In this document: positions 63,994 through 64,000 of the stretch, piece by piece | How the letters are laid out: each line of letters begins with the position of its first letter | Numbering within the stretch: the stretch's first letter is position 1 | DNA from: an uncultured Prevotellaceae bacterium | GTDB taxonomy: Bacteria; Bacteroidota; Bacteroidia; Bacteroidales; Muribaculaceae | Direction: 5' to 3' | Assembly: GCA_946186575.1 (NCBI GenBank) | Contig: CAMHNO010000008.1 | Span: forward strand, 1-64,000 | DNA: 64,000 nt | Translations under genes and position numbers: made by a program | Notes under the pieces: model-generated | What the model saw: the letters and a program-made list of their open reading frames with translations, nothing else | What the model was told of the DNA's origin: nothing | Database searches by the model: none

Positions 63994-64000
63994 AGCCCAT

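Overview
The window looks like a chromosomal segment of a Bacteroidales bacterium, probably close to Muribaculaceae or Prevotellaceae. This rests on promoters of the Bacteroidota form (TTTG, about 20 bases, TAnnTTTG), near absence of Shine-Dalgarno sites, type IX secretion (T9SS) parts (a PorW/SprE lipoprotein, three PorZ-like propellers, a protein with a T9SS-type C-terminal tail), a DUF2795 miniprotein and a DUF4254 protein. Family names are from reading the proteins, not from a search.

Layout. 1-5000: the end of a secreted protein, a PorW/SprE-like lipoprotein with a long charged tail, and a DUF2795 protein. 5076-12804: a type I restriction-modification operon, hsdM - BRO-N/Fic - hsdS - four-helix-bundle protein - hsdR. 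The four-helix-bundle gene sits between two 9-bp periodic repeat arrays. 12805-14341: metK behind a SAM-II-like riboswitch. 14400-18453: small unknown proteins, a carboxynorspermidine/saccharopine dehydrogenase-like gene and a polyprenyl diphosphate synthase. 18570-25867: three tandem PorZ-like genes. 25984-27378: folA and thyA. 27535-38797: Sel1-repeat proteins, RlmL with an Arg/Asp/Gly-rich tail, a membrane protein, pdxB, and a large protein joining a RING-like zinc site to a TerD-like domain, with a three-copy 60-bp repeat in its upstream region. 38960-41806: an inverted-repeat element and topA.

41981-58327: a tandem repeat array and then a full division/cell-wall (dcw) cluster in canonical order: rsmH, ftsL-like, ftsI-type PBP, murE, mraY, murD, ftsW, murG, murC, ftsQ, ftsA, ftsZ. 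mraZ is absent from its usual place. 58376-63954: serS, rnpA, a YidD-TatD fusion, then DUF4254, GT9 glycosyltransferase and NAD-dependent epimerase genes that overlap one another.

Most of the window is housekeeping. The parts that stand out are the restriction operon with its repeat-flanked insert, the SAM-II-like riboswitch on metK, the RING/TerD gene with its leader repeats, the PorZ triplication, the YidD-TatD fusion, and several repeat families: 9-bp iterons, 60-bp leader repeats, 88-bp tandem repeats, a long inverted repeat carrying a promoter, and hairpin strings after stop codons.
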